Positions 44,972-54,996 of a stretch of 64,000 nt of DNA are shown here, piece after piece. Under the pieces are notes generated by a model, which worked only from the letters and a program-made list of their open reading frames with translations, made no database searches and was not told the DNA's origin. The translations under genes were made by a program, and so were the position numbers. Location of the stretch: assembly GCA_945787015.1 (NCBI GenBank), contig CALZGM010000011.1:33461-97460 (forward strand), written 5' to 3'. How positions within the stretch are numbered: position 1 is the stretch's first letter; every line of letters starts with the position of its first letter. Origin of the DNA: an uncultured Roseburia sp. Lineage in GTDB: Bacteria; Bacillota; Clostridia; Lachnospirales; Lachnospiraceae.

Positions 44972-47806
44972 TTATTTCTTATCGTCCTTTTTCATTTTTA
45001 CATTTCGTTTTCGTTTATTATGAACGATAATTCCGGAAATTACAAGCAGTAATGCAAGAACTGCCACTCCGGCTGCAAGATATGTTCCTGTATGATTCTC
45101 TTCAATTTCTACTATCGCAAATGCTGCTTCAAATGGAATCTCTGCTACAACGTAGCTTCCATCCCATTCAGTCTCTACAGCCATCCATTTGTTTTCTTTA
45201 ACAGTCCATACTTCAATTTCACTATTTCGAAATTCCTCCGGAATATAAAAGTGACCCTCTACAGTTTCATATTCTTTTTCACGGTTTGAAACAAGTGTCC
45301 AATCATGGAAATAAAGAATATTTTCTCCTTTTTCAGCAAGCAGGCTTTCTGTTACTGGTAAAAGCTTTATTTCTACCCCTTCATAGAAATGAGATACGAC
45401 TATAAAAATCGGTTTTTCATCCATCTGTTCTGCTACCGCTACACTCTGGTTCCAAGGCACATACTCTGCTTCGATTGTTACATTATTTTTAATATCTGTA
45501 TATATCGATTCATCAGGCCATTTTGCATAAGCATCTTCCCTGTCAATCAAAAGTGGAAAATCTTCTAAAGTCAGACTGGAACCATATGGTATCATACGCT
45601 CTGAAATCACTTCACCGTCAACTTCATAGGTCACACGGACACGTTTAAAACCATTTGGTACGCCATCTATCAGCATAATCTCTTCATAGGTTTTCGGTTC
45701 CGCAATGCCAAAATAACTGATATTATCAACGCCATCGTATTTTTCTTTCACAAAATAATTTGCTTCAACCGTACCGCCTTCTTCCAGGTTACCTGCAATG
45801 CCTCCGATGCGCTCTCCTTTTGCGTCAATCTTTTCAATGCTTAAACAGCCAATAATACTTGCGCCTTCCCCCACAATGCCACCAAGGAAATCCGTACCGC
45901 TTAAATCTGCCATACTATAAGATTTTTCAATCGTCCCGCCGCTTTTTCCTGCAATACCTCCAATGTAACTTCCTGAATCAGCAATTACATGCCCATAACC
46001 TTCACAACCATAAATAAGTCCAAATTCCTGGAGGCCGGCAATCGATCCAAGGCAATTTTTCTTACCTTTGATTTTTCCATAATTAATGCAGGAAATAATG
46101 ACATCATTAACCCTTGAACTTGTCGCTATATCAATATCTTCTGACAGATTAAAATCTTCTTCCGGATCTTCGTCATATTCAACATTCATAGTTCCGGCAA
46201 TTCCTCCTACGTTTAAATCACCTTCTATGATTCCTCTGTTTACACACTCCGAAATGACTCCATCCATGGTCGTTGCATTTTTTATTGAAGAAATATCCGT
46301 AATGAAATCCTTTTCTCCACGGATAACGGCTGTGTTGTCATAAATATGATTGACAGCTTTATCAGCCTGAGCAGTCAGACTGTCAATTCCCTTTGTAATG
46401 GTATCAATACCATCTAAAATAGCATCCGACAATCCGGTCAGATTACTAGTATCCGTATTCTCTGAACTGGTCGATATCGGTTCTTTATTATTGTCTGAAG
46501 CTTCCTCTCTCGAAATCTCCTCAAGACGTCTGGTATTTTCTTCAATAATTCTTTGCTGTTCTAAAAGTTCCTGTCTTTCTGCTTCAGAAAAACTTCCATC
46601 CTCATTTGCATCTAAGATTTCCTGAATCCGGTTTTGTGCATTGGTTATATTATCCATACACTCTTTCGTCTCTTCATTATCTTCCGGAATTGCATTCTCC
46701 ATCTGGTCCAGACGGTCACTTAGACTTCCATTAGATGCCTCATACTGCTTGGCAAGCGCATCTGCATATTTCTTTGCTTCTTCAGAGGTACTCTCCAAAC
46801 TGTTTGACATACTTGTAAGGGTGCGGTTCATGCGGTCAAGATCATTTTTCGTCTGTTCAATCTGATTAGACAGATACTCTGATTCAATATACGGCTCTGC
46901 CTGTCCTACAATACCGCCTACATCCTTACGCCCATATATTTTTCCATCATTGGTGCAATTATGAATGACTCCACTTTGGCTTCCTGCAATACCACCCACA
47001 TTATAGCCGGTATGTGCATAACCGATTTCTCCATAGTTACGGCAATTAGAAATCACTCCTGTTGATTTTCCTGCAATACCGCCCATATTATTTCTGGTCA
47101 CTACATTCTGTGTCAAATTTAGTGTTCCAAGATCAATTCCTCCTAAATCTAACACGGTTTCCAATTCTTCAATATTGACCCTGCTTTTATTAATACAATC
47201 ATCAATGAGACCTTCATTGATACCTGCAATCCCCCCTGTAAAGTCCGTTGCTAATACAAGTGCATTTGAATTACAGCTAAGAATCTTTCCCATTGATTTA
47301 TTCATACCGGCAATGGCTCCGACAGCTTCTATACCACAAACAGTTCCCTCAAAATAGCACTTACGAATCGTTCCATAGTTTACTCCGGCAATTCCTCCGA
47401 CTTCTACTTGGGAACCTGTCGGCATCACCGCCCCGGCAACATTTAAATCTGAGATAATCCCCAGTTCTCCTACATATCGAAACAATCCAATTTGTGACCC
47501 CTTATCCTCTATATCAATACCAGAAATTGTAAAACCATTTCCGTGAAAAGTTCCGTTAAAATATGGTATTCCGGAAAAATCACTTCCAGAAAGGTTAATG
47601 TTTTCTTTTAATTCCACAACCTTCCTAATACTAAAAACATCAAGTTTGCAATTTTCAGCCAGTTCTAAAAAGTCTTCTACCGTATTAATTTCAATTACAT
47701 TTTCTGTCTCATCCGCATATACCGGTGATATTTCAGTCAAACAGAGTGTAAGGAGCAGAAAAAGGGCAAGCAAACGTTCTATTTTCTGTATGAACCTACG
47801 CTTCAT
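44972..47806 (-). CDS. GLUG-repeat surface protein with internal coiled coil and EF-hand loop
   Basis: This 944-residue protein has a signal peptide (LLALFLLLTLCLTEISPVYA). Two blocks of GLUG motifs follow (VGGIAGVNYGTI, TGGIAGINEGLI, MGGIAGKSTGVI; later VGGIAGTMN, IGGIAGKSGGTI). Between them is a 200-residue coiled-coil insertion (about residues 310-500) that contains a perfect EF-hand loop, DANEDGSFSEAE. A C-terminal membrane helix (LAAGVAVLALLLVISGIIV) and basic tail anchor it. GLUG domains are beta-helical and occur on secreted adhesins and proteases. The start ATG 47804-47806 is nine bases from GGAGG and overlaps the MMPL stop. Function is unknown. Confidence 0.82.
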   Translation of the reverse strand: MKRRFIQKIERLLALFLLLTLCLTEISPVYADETENVIEINTVEDFLELAENCKLDVFSIRKVVELKENINLSGSDFSGIPYFNGTFHGNGFTISGIDIEDKGSQIGLFRYVGELGIISDLNVAGAVMPTGSQVEVGGIAGVNYGTIRKCYFEGTVCGIEAVGAIAGMNKSMGKILSCNSNALVLATDFTGGIAGINEGLIDDCINKSRVNIEELETVLDLGGIDLGTLNLTQNVVTRNNMGGIAGKSTGVISNCRNYGEIGYAHTGYNVGGIAGSQSGVIHNCTNDGKIYGRKDVGGIVGQAEPYIESEYLSNQIEQTKNDLDRMNRTLTSMSNSLESTSEEAKKYADALAKQYEASNGSLSDRLDQMENAIPEDNEETKECMDNITNAQNRIQEILDANEDGSFSEAERQELLEQQRIIEENTRRLEEISREEASDNNKEPISTSSENTDTSNLTGLSDAILDGIDTITKGIDSLTAQADKAVNHIYDNTAVIRGEKDFITDISSIKNATTMDGVISECVNRGIIEGDLNVGGIAGTMNVEYDEDPEEDFNLSEDIDIATSSRVNDVIISCINYGKIKGKKNCLGSIAGLQEFGLIYGCEGYGHVIADSGSYIGGIAGKSGGTIEKSYSMADLSGTDFLGGIVGEGASIIGCLSIEKIDAKGERIGGIAGNLEEGGTVEANYFVKEKYDGVDNISYFGIAEPKTYEEIMLIDGVPNGFKRVRVTYEVDGEVISERMIPYGSSLTLEDFPLLIDREDAYAKWPDESIYTDIKNNVTIEAEYVPWNQSVAVAEQMDEKPIFIVVSHFYEGVEIKLLPVTESLLAEKGENILYFHDWTLVSNREKEYETVEGHFYIPEEFRNSEIEVWTVKENKWMAVETEWDGSYVVAEIPFEAAFAIVEIEENHTGTYLAAGVAVLALLLVISGIIVHNKRKRNVKMKKDDKK

Positions 47807-50291
47807 TACCATCTTCCTCCTTTCTATCTTGTTCTTCTATTGACTCTACGGTAGCATCATGCCCCGGAATTACTGATTTTAATGACACCTGCATATCTCC
47901 CTGGAAAACACCCTGAATGTCTGCGTCTATTTCACCCTGTACATAACCTCTCACATGGCCGGATACCGCAAGTTTTCCGCTTATCGCCTTACGTTCTCTG
48001 CTTAAATTAATATTAAGAGCTGTTTTCTCAATAATAGTATCACCCAATAATAAAATTTGAGGTAATACAAACATAACTAAGAAAATAGAAATCAATGTTC
48101 CTCTGCCAAGCGCTGTACCCATTGCTGAAGTTGTCGCATCAGAAGAAATATTACCGATTAGAAAACCTGAGCTTGCCATAATACTCCCCGAAGTAAAAAT
48201 TGTCGGGAATGCCTGATTAATTGTTTCTCCTACGGCATCTTTGAGCGGCATCTTATATTTCAAATCCATATAGCGGCTGGAAATGACGATTGCATAGTCA
48301 ATGGTAGCTCCCATCTGAATAGCAGAACAAATCAGATAAGCGATAAAGTATATTCCCTGTCCTTCTATTGCCGGAATACTAAAGTTAATCCAGATACTTC
48401 CCTGGATTGTCAATACAAGAAGTACCGGAAGCCCTGCAGACTGGAAGGTACAAATCAGAATAATTAATACAAATAATGCCGTTAAAATCGTAATAATCCA
48501 GTTATCAATTGCAAAGGAAGCCGCCAGATCTTTACAGCTTGTGGAGTTACCAACCAAAATAGTGGAGCCTTCTCCATAATATTTCTCTGCAACATCGCGA
48601 ATCTCTTCCATTGCAGCATAGGTTTCTTCACCCTCTGCCGGTTTATCAATATTCAAGATGAATCGCACATAATTTTCACCTTTTAGCTGTGCAGTTGCAT
48701 CATCTAACATGTCCGTTAGATCATCAATCATTTCTGCCAGATCTCCGCTTAATGTTACATACCCTTCCTTGTACTGATCGACTAAAAAAAGAACCATATC
48801 TAAAAGCGGCACTTCATATTCATCGATACCTGTTACCATTGGACCATATTGTTCTTCACTATACGCATAAGCTGTATATAAAAACTGTACGACTTCCATA
48901 TCCAAATCCGTTAGTTCCGAAAATTCACGTGGTGTAATTTTTTCTGTCAATGTAATACCATCTGCAATTTCCTGATTTGCAAGCCCTAATGCGCTCTTTA
49001 CATAATCAAGCTCCTCCAGTTCCTTTAAAACTTTTGCCTCTAACTCATAGTCTCCGCTTGGTACCATAACAACAAGTTGATTGCTCTTTCCAAATGCTGC
49101 TTCAATTTTCTCAGTAGCGATTTTAGCGGCACTCTTCTTTGCACTTTCCACATTGTTCATATCATAAACATACAGACAGTTACTTGAAACAAAGAAGCCA
49201 AGAATAATTACTACCAGAAAAATCGGCGGAATAATATATTTCGTCTTATTAGCAAATTTTCCGATAAAAGATACATTCGGTACAAGACTCTTATGTGCAG
49301 TTTTATCAATTAGTTTTTCAAAGGTCATCAGCATGCCCGGCATAAAAAAGAATACCGATGCCATACTTAGAAGAATTGCTTTTATTAATACAATACCCAT
49401 GTCATAACCGATTCGAAACTGCATAAAACACATAGCGAGCATGCCGGAAACTGTCGTAAGGGAAGAAGAACTAATTTCCGGAATCGCCTTCGAAAGTGCT
49501 AATTTTAGTGCACTCTCGCTATCCATATGCTGCTTTTCTTCCAGGAAACGATCTAACAGAATAATTGCATAGTCAATGGCTAATGCAAGCTGCAGCACAA
49601 CTGCAATGGAATCTGTAACAGAAGAAATTTCGCCCAGCAGATAGTTCGTTCCCATGTTTAAAATTGCTGCGATTCCAAAGGTCATCATTAAAACCGGTAC
49701 CGCCATATAGGAAGAGCTTGCCAGTATTAAAACGATGATAATAATAACAACTGACAGAATCATGATAACGGAAATATCATTCTGAATCTGCTCTAACTGG
49801 GCTTCGTTTGAACCAATTGTAGTCGATATGTAATAATCATAGCCCTCTAATGCTTCTTTGACCCGATTCATGGTTTCAATATTTTCCGGATCCCCGTCTA
49901 TTCCTTCTACATTCACGGTTATCAGCGCGTTGGTGCCCGAATAATAATCTTTTGTATTCTCTAAAAGAACAGAAGAAACTCCTTTTACATTTTCAATCAG
50001 TTCTGCCGCATCTTTGGCCTGCTCGTATGTTACATTTGCAATCATTACAGAAGCCATACCAAAGGTTGTAAATTCTTCTTCCATCGTTGTAAGACCTTTT
50101 CTTGTCTCACTATCCTCCGGAAGATATTTGGTAATATCCTGATTTACTTTTGTTAACGTAGATCCATACGCGCAGTAAATGGCAGCAAAAAGAAAAAGCA
50201 ACAAAATTGCCTTTCTTTTATCTACAATAAAACTGGCTACTGTCAGCCAAAAATTTCCTTCAGACTTTTGCTCCTTCTTCTGCTCCTGCAT
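47796..50291 (-). CDS. MMPL/RND-family transporter with beta-solenoid-like tail
   Basis: The 831-residue protein has two homologous halves, each with an external loop and a five-to-six helix bundle (VASFIVDKRKAILLLFLFAA; DYAIILLDRFLEEK and the matching TIDYAIVISSRYMDLKY). That is the MMPL/RND plan of proton-driven lipid or drug exporters. The last 70 residues carry a repeating pattern (SGKLAVSGHVRGYVQGEIDA, then QGVFQGDMQVSLKS) that looks like a short bactofilin-type beta-solenoid, then an acidic end. A divergent TetR gene lies 224 bases upstream. It overlaps the GLUG gene start and is probably coupled to it. Substrate is unknown. Confidence 0.87.
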   Translation of the reverse strand: MQEQKKEQKSEGNFWLTVASFIVDKRKAILLLFLFAAIYCAYGSTLTKVNQDITKYLPEDSETRKGLTTMEEEFTTFGMASVMIANVTYEQAKDAAELIENVKGVSSVLLENTKDYYSGTNALITVNVEGIDGDPENIETMNRVKEALEGYDYYISTTIGSNEAQLEQIQNDISVIMILSVVIIIIVLILASSSYMAVPVLMMTFGIAAILNMGTNYLLGEISSVTDSIAVVLQLALAIDYAIILLDRFLEEKQHMDSESALKLALSKAIPEISSSSLTTVSGMLAMCFMQFRIGYDMGIVLIKAILLSMASVFFFMPGMLMTFEKLIDKTAHKSLVPNVSFIGKFANKTKYIIPPIFLVVIILGFFVSSNCLYVYDMNNVESAKKSAAKIATEKIEAAFGKSNQLVVMVPSGDYELEAKVLKELEELDYVKSALGLANQEIADGITLTEKITPREFSELTDLDMEVVQFLYTAYAYSEEQYGPMVTGIDEYEVPLLDMVLFLVDQYKEGYVTLSGDLAEMIDDLTDMLDDATAQLKGENYVRFILNIDKPAEGEETYAAMEEIRDVAEKYYGEGSTILVGNSTSCKDLAASFAIDNWIITILTALFVLIILICTFQSAGLPVLLVLTIQGSIWINFSIPAIEGQGIYFIAYLICSAIQMGATIDYAIVISSRYMDLKYKMPLKDAVGETINQAFPTIFTSGSIMASSGFLIGNISSDATTSAMGTALGRGTLISIFLVMFVLPQILLLGDTIIEKTALNINLSRERKAISGKLAVSGHVRGYVQGEIDADIQGVFQGDMQVSLKSVIPGHDATVESIEEQDRKEEDGNEA

Positions 50292-50331
50292 GTAAGTCTC
50301 CTCCTTGTATTTTACAATTTCTGGTTTTTGT

Positions 50332-50363
50332 GTTGATTTATAGACATTCAGTTGATTTACAGA
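50332..50363 (-). repeat. Two direct repeats in the MMPL/TetR divergent region
   Basis: The motif TCTRTAAATCAAC occurs twice on the minus strand, 19 bases apart, and the copy nearer the MMPL gene overlaps a TATAAA-like -10. It lies in the 224-base gap between the divergent genes, where I see no coding sequence. It could be a regulator site, but it is not palindromic. Confidence 0.4.
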
Positions 50364-50515
50364 AAATTTTTTACTATAATAAAAATTATATTAAAAATAT
50401 CATTTTTTTCAATCATCAAAGCTTTTCACTGTGTTCATTAATTAACATTTTTACCTTATTTGTTTATTATTTTACTTTTTTTCTAGGAAATAAGTACGAA
50501 AAAGGAGAAATCAAC

Positions 50516-51091
50516 ATGGGAAATGACCGACGTTCAAAACGTACGAAACTGTTACTAAAAAATGCATTTATTGAATTATTATCAATTAAAACTTTAAATG
50601 AGATTTCTGTAAAAGAACTTTGTGAATTGGCAGATATCAATCGCGGCACTTTCTATCTGCACTATCAGGATATCTATGATTTAAAACAAAATTTAGAAAC
50701 TGAACTTTATGAACAGTTATTGAACATTGCCAATGCCGCTCCCCAAAATATAGATGAAGATACTTCTTATACCTTTTTTTTAGAAATGTTTCGTTCTGTT
50801 GAAAGGCAAAAGCCGCTTCTTAAGGCTTTTCTCGGGCCTAATGGCGACATCTCTTTTCTACGTCAGATACAGACTCTTTTTAAAGAACAGTATCTAAGTA
50901 TTCTCTTACACGGGAAAGAAGCAAAGAATCTGACCGATTTGGACTATTCCTATAACTTTATCGCATCCGGCTTTATTGGTCTGGTGGAAGCATGGATATA
51001 TGAAGAAACTCCTACTCCGGCAGAAGAAATGGCAAAGCTTACCAGTAAAATTGTATTTGACGGACTGCCGTCACTCGTTAACTTTTTATAA
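50516..51091 (+). CDS. TetR-family transcriptional regulator
   Basis: The 191-residue protein has an N-terminal TetR helix-turn-helix (KNAFIELLSIKTLNEISVKE then ADINRGTFYLHYQDIYDLKQ) and a helical C-terminal dimer/ligand domain resembling TetR_C_33/AcrR proteins of Firmicutes. It is divergent from the MMPL-GLUG operon, which it most likely represses in response to an exported compound. I start at the ATG 50516, with AAAGGAG nine bases before; the frame extends 62 codons upstream as AT-rich noncoding DNA. Nothing indicates damage. Confidence 0.85.
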   Translation: MGNDRRSKRTKLLLKNAFIELLSIKTLNEISVKELCELADINRGTFYLHYQDIYDLKQNLETELYEQLLNIANAAPQNIDEDTSYTFFLEMFRSVERQKPLLKAFLGPNGDISFLRQIQTLFKEQYLSILLHGKEAKNLTDLDYSYNFIASGFIGLVEAWIYEETPTPAEEMAKLTSKIVFDGLPSLVNFL

Positions 51092-51110
51092 TGCTTTTTA
51101 TCATAAACTG

Positions 51111-51139
51111 AAAATGCGAGGCATGCAGCCTCGCATTTT
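51111..51139. terminator. Bidirectional terminator between convergent TetR and MCP genes
   Basis: AAAATGCGAGG and CCTCGCATTTT pair perfectly over 11 bases around a seven-base loop. It lies 19 bases past the TetR stop and 25 past the MCP stop, and suits both directions. Confidence 0.85.
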
Positions 51140-51164
51140 CGATGAATATTTCTATGTATCTACT

Positions 51165-52898
51165 TTATATATTTTTGAATCGTAAAACTTCTCCCTGTAA
51201 CTGATTTGAGATTTCCTTATTAGTATCAGCTTCTGTTTTAATATCAACCAAAGCTTCCACCAGTTGAGCCGTATTGGAAGCAGCCATAGAAACTCCCTGT
51301 GCACTCTCATCAATCGCCACATTAATGCCGCTGATACCATCCGCAGCCTCTGCCACGGTTGTTTCAAGGTTCTGTGCACTCTGATAGAATTCATCCAAAA
51401 TTCCATTCAGGCTATCCGTATCCTCATGGTACTGCCCAACTACTTCCACGAATTTATCATAGTCCTTCAATACCGTCTCATCAATAAAGCTCAACATATC
51501 ATTAGCATTCTTCGCCAAATCGTCTACAGCCTTTGTAACCAATACACTAATACTCTGAATATTATTAGCTGTATTCTTAGAATTTTCAGCTAACACACGA
51601 ATCTCATCTGCTACAACTGCGAATCCCTTTCCTGCCTCGCCTGCTCTTGCAGCTTCAATAGAAGCATTTAACGCCAACAGATTCGTCTGACCGGAAATGC
51701 TTAATATATCGCCCGTCAATTCATTAATCTGATCTACACTGCGGCTATTCTCAATTGCCTGTTCCAGCAGGACACGGATATCGGCAAGCATTCGATTGGT
51801 GCTTTCCTTACTTGAAATGACCTCTCCCATAACACCCTGTGCGCGGTCTTTAATTTCACGGCAATACGCTGCACCACTTTCAGCTCTCTCGCTAATCACT
51901 TTTACCTCAGACAGTGCTTCCTTCGTACCTTCCGTCATATTGGATAATGTTGCTGCAATTTCTTCCATACTTGCGGATAATTCTTCCATAGCAGCAGAAA
52001 CGCTGGTTGCATTCTCATTGGAGTCATTAATACCCAAAGTTATATTGTTCACCAGACAGTCTAAGTTCTGAGATTCCCCCTGAATCTTCTTAATTGTATC
52101 CTGAAGCAGATTTAAGAATTCATTAATTCCGATTACCAACTGTCCCACTTCATCCTGTGTCTTGACATCAATACGTTCAGTTAAGTCGCCTTCATTATTA
52201 GCCAGCTTCTCAATAATTGCTGTTAAATGGTGACTTGCATCTTTTGCAGGCTTCGCAACTGTCAGCATGACGATCACAATGACCATAGCTGCTGCACCAA
52301 GGTAAACAAAGAATAAAATATCATTAAGTGCATTTAATCCTTCGGATTTTTCAGCTCTTAAGTTAACTACTTCCATAGAACACTCATGAAGTGTATCAGA
52401 AAAGAGTGCCGACTTCTCAAGTACACCGCTAACAATTCCCTGCGTATTTCCATTTAACGTTACAACCTTTTCCCTGTTGCCGCTAAGAGCCGCATCAATC
52501 ATTGCAGAAAAGTTTTCTTCCAGCTTTAAGCATTCTTCCTTATATGCGGATAATGCTAACTGTAAGTCTTCATCCTGCATCTCTGCCAGCAATTCTTCCA
52601 TCCGTGTAAAGGTAGCGTCCATATTTTCAACAACCGGAGGTGCTACCTGTTTGGCAATGGCAGTAAGCGTCGTATCATCCTGCGTAAGTGCCATAATATT
52701 CGAATACAAACGAAACTCACCGACAATTGTTGCCATATTTGTATTTTCTTCCTCAACAGCAAGATAATAATTGCCTACTTCTGTAAGTGAAGTCAGAGTC
52801 TGTTTTGCCGAAAAACCACTCAATGTTGAACTTACAACAAACAAAACCATCAGCAATGCAATTAGTGTTACAACCTTAGTTCCAATGTGTTTTCTCAT
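51165..52898 (-). CDS. Methyl-accepting chemotaxis protein
   Basis: The 577-residue receptor has a first membrane helix near 8-30, a four-helix-bundle sensor (residues 40-190), a second membrane helix ([20 protein letters not shown]), a HAMP domain and a long cytoplasmic coiled coil. The coiled coil carries the highly conserved hairpin [20 protein letters not shown] and [16 protein letters not shown], which docks CheA and CheW. It should signal an external or membrane cue to chemotaxis or to a related output. No other chemotaxis gene is in the window. The ATG follows GGAGAAC. Confidence 0.93.
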   Translation of the reverse strand: MRKHIGTKVVTLIALLMVLFVVSSTLSGFSAKQTLTSLTEVGNYYLAVEEENTNMATIVGEFRLYSNIMALTQDDTTLTAIAKQVAPPVVENMDATFTRMEELLAEMQDEDLQLALSAYKEECLKLEENFSAMIDAALSGNREKVVTLNGNTQGIVSGVLEKSALFSDTLHECSMEVVNLRAEKSEGLNALNDILFFVYLGAAAMVIVIVMLTVAKPAKDASHHLTAIIEKLANNEGDLTERIDVKTQDEVGQLVIGINEFLNLLQDTIKKIQGESQNLDCLVNNITLGINDSNENATSVSAAMEELSASMEEIAATLSNMTEGTKEALSEVKVISERAESGAAYCREIKDRAQGVMGEVISSKESTNRMLADIRVLLEQAIENSRSVDQINELTGDILSISGQTNLLALNASIEAARAGEAGKGFAVVADEIRVLAENSKNTANNIQSISVLVTKAVDDLAKNANDMLSFIDETVLKDYDKFVEVVGQYHEDTDSLNGILDEFYQSAQNLETTVAEAADGISGINVAIDESAQGVSMAASNTAQLVEALVDIKTEADTNKEISNQLQGEVLRFKNI

Positions 52899-53028
52899 AT
52901 GTTCTCCATTCCGAACTACCCGCTATAATACCTGATAGCCCTAATTTTCTACTGTTGATTTCTATCAATTTTCTTTCATATTATAGCACTTTTTTATACA
53001 ATATTACAATACTCTCTCAAACTTTTTC

Positions 53029-53082
53029 TCATTTATTTGGGCAGTTTTTCTTTTTCTCGTCGACTTTATTGTACTGTTTCAT
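53029..53082 (-). CDS. Possible 17-residue peptide ORF
   Basis: Between the chemoreceptor and the cyclase a frame encodes MKQYNKVDEKKKNCPNK, a strongly basic peptide. A perfect AGGAGG lies six bases before its ATG. Without conservation data this may be translation noise or a leader peptide. It lies 29 bases after the cyclase stop, in the same direction as both neighbours. Confidence 0.35.
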   Translation of the reverse strand: MKQYNKVDEKKKNCPNK

Positions 53083-53111
53083 AGAAATCCTCCTAAAAAA
53101 GCCGGCTTTCA

Positions 53112-54899
53112 TTACTCTTCTATGGCTATTTCAGCCAGAAACTTTCCAATCGTTTGCATCAGTCCCTGATCCGTTACACCAAACTTTGGTGCACGGTTAA
53201 AGAAATCAAAGGACACCAGCGATACCGGCTTTCCATCCCGCATTCCCAGAAACTGAATAAACTTACTGCATTCCATCTTCACATTCGTCTCATATGCAAG
53301 AGGAGAACGTTTCTCCAAATGCATCATATTCGACTCCATAAAGCATCCGTTTTCGTCAAAAAGTCTCTGATACTCCGGTTCGAAGATACAGCTCATATAC
53401 ATAACTGGGTTCATATAACTTCCTCTCGAAACAAGCCGATGCATATCTTTCCCTGCATAAATTGTGATTCCGTCAATATCGAAATACGTCTGCATCTGCT
53501 CAAGTATTTCCTCTATGGAATCTTTGCCATTACGATGCATTTTTAGCAGCAGTTCCGTTACCAATTCGTGTTTTTTATCATCACTAATCGCTGCTTTCAA
53601 GCCAATGCTACGTTTGGAAATGTCATCGCGCATAAGGGCTCCATGCATTTCTTCGCGATAAATAATATAGCGGTTCTTTCCCTTATCTTTTGCAAGATAA
53701 AGGCATTTATCCGCTTTTTTTAATACTTCCTCATAAGTGTCTCCATCTTCCGGAAATTTGCAGATACCGATGGAAAAAGAAATTGTAAATCCCTCTTTTT
53801 CAGCAAAAGCCCATTTTGCATGTTTATCAAGTACTTTCATAATTCTGCGAAGTTCCGTCTCCTGATTCACCTTCTCTAATACAAGAAGGAATTCATCTCC
53901 TCCAAATCTGCCTGCCATACCTCTGTTTTGTGTGATACTTCGTAAAATTTCTGCCGTTTTTATAATTACCTCATCACCAAACATGTGACCAAAGCGGTCA
54001 TTAATCTGTTTAAAATTATCAATATCAATGATGGCAAGGTAACCGCTTTTTTTACTATTCTGAATCTGTTCTACTGCATATTCATTAATTGCACGTTTAT
54101 TAAAAAGACCAGTCATGGAATCACTCGCATATTCCGTCTGATAATAAGTTTTCCGCGGTCTTTTATTTCCGGTATAATGAATCATGCCAACCATTTTATC
54201 ATGCCGGTCTTCTTTATAGGTTAACGCGCAATTACATTCCAAACGTACCCCTTTCATAGACTCAATGAAAACCTCTGCGTCTATGGATAGTTTAAAGCAA
54301 TCCATTCCTTTGCGAATCGACTCTGCAAGGCGAAAGAATTCCTCCTTCTGGCATACAGTAAGCTGCTCAGATGCTTTTATCCGTGCTTCGGTCTGAGTCA
54401 ATGTCTTATAATACATTCTTCGACTTTGTCCGTTATAATATTCATAAATTTGAATTCCATCATCATCATAACCGTATTCTAGAAACAAACCATCGTGCAG
54501 TGTCAGCATTCTACGGTATTTTCCAACCAGGTTTTCATAAAATTTATAGCGATTCAAAAGCATCATAATATCACTAATTTCTATGTCAAAAGATTGGAAT
54601 CCACCCAGAACCTTTCCATTATAACTAAGCTCCATATAGAAATAACGATATCGCTCACTGCTTATCATAAAGCGCACAATCAAGCTCTGTGGTTCACACT
54701 CTAAGCACTTTACAGCTTCCATAAAAGATGCAACATCATCCGGATGTAATAATTCCGGCAATGAATAGCAGGTATTTTTTCCTACAAGATAATAAAAATA
54801 CTCATCTGCACTTGCAATAAAGTATCCTTCTTTTATTGACGCTTTTCCATAATAAAATGTCAGCTCATCCGGTAGCGGTTTATACGCTGTAATATTCAT
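53112..54899 (-). CDS. Diguanylate cyclase (GGDEF) with PAS-like N-terminus
   Basis: The 595-residue protein is soluble. The N-terminal half (about 1-240) looks PAS-like (SLPELLHPDDVASFMEAVKC). The central GGDEF domain (about 260-415) has DSMTGLFNKRA and an intact RFGGDEFLLV active loop, so it should make cyclic di-GMP from two GTP. I see no RxxD inhibitory site before the loop. The last 180 residues form another alpha/beta domain, possibly GAF-like (ITIYAGKDMHRLVSRG), of unknown ligand. The ATG at 54897-54899 is nine bases after GGAG. Confidence 0.88.
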   Translation of the reverse strand: MNITAYKPLPDELTFYYGKASIKEGYFIASADEYFYYLVGKNTCYSLPELLHPDDVASFMEAVKCLECEPQSLIVRFMISSERYRYFYMELSYNGKVLGGFQSFDIEISDIMMLLNRYKFYENLVGKYRRMLTLHDGLFLEYGYDDDGIQIYEYYNGQSRRMYYKTLTQTEARIKASEQLTVCQKEEFFRLAESIRKGMDCFKLSIDAEVFIESMKGVRLECNCALTYKEDRHDKMVGMIHYTGNKRPRKTYYQTEYASDSMTGLFNKRAINEYAVEQIQNSKKSGYLAIIDIDNFKQINDRFGHMFGDEVIIKTAEILRSITQNRGMAGRFGGDEFLLVLEKVNQETELRRIMKVLDKHAKWAFAEKEGFTISFSIGICKFPEDGDTYEEVLKKADKCLYLAKDKGKNRYIIYREEMHGALMRDDISKRSIGLKAAISDDKKHELVTELLLKMHRNGKDSIEEILEQMQTYFDIDGITIYAGKDMHRLVSRGSYMNPVMYMSCIFEPEYQRLFDENGCFMESNMMHLEKRSPLAYETNVKMECSKFIQFLGMRDGKPVSLVSFDFFNRAPKFGVTDQGLMQTIGKFLAEIAIEE

Positions 54900-54996
54900 G
54901 CAGTAACACTCCAATACATTATTTCTAGGAAATAACTCCCACTTTTATCATAAATATCTATTCATTAAAATGCAAGTAATTTCTTAGTTTTTAAGA

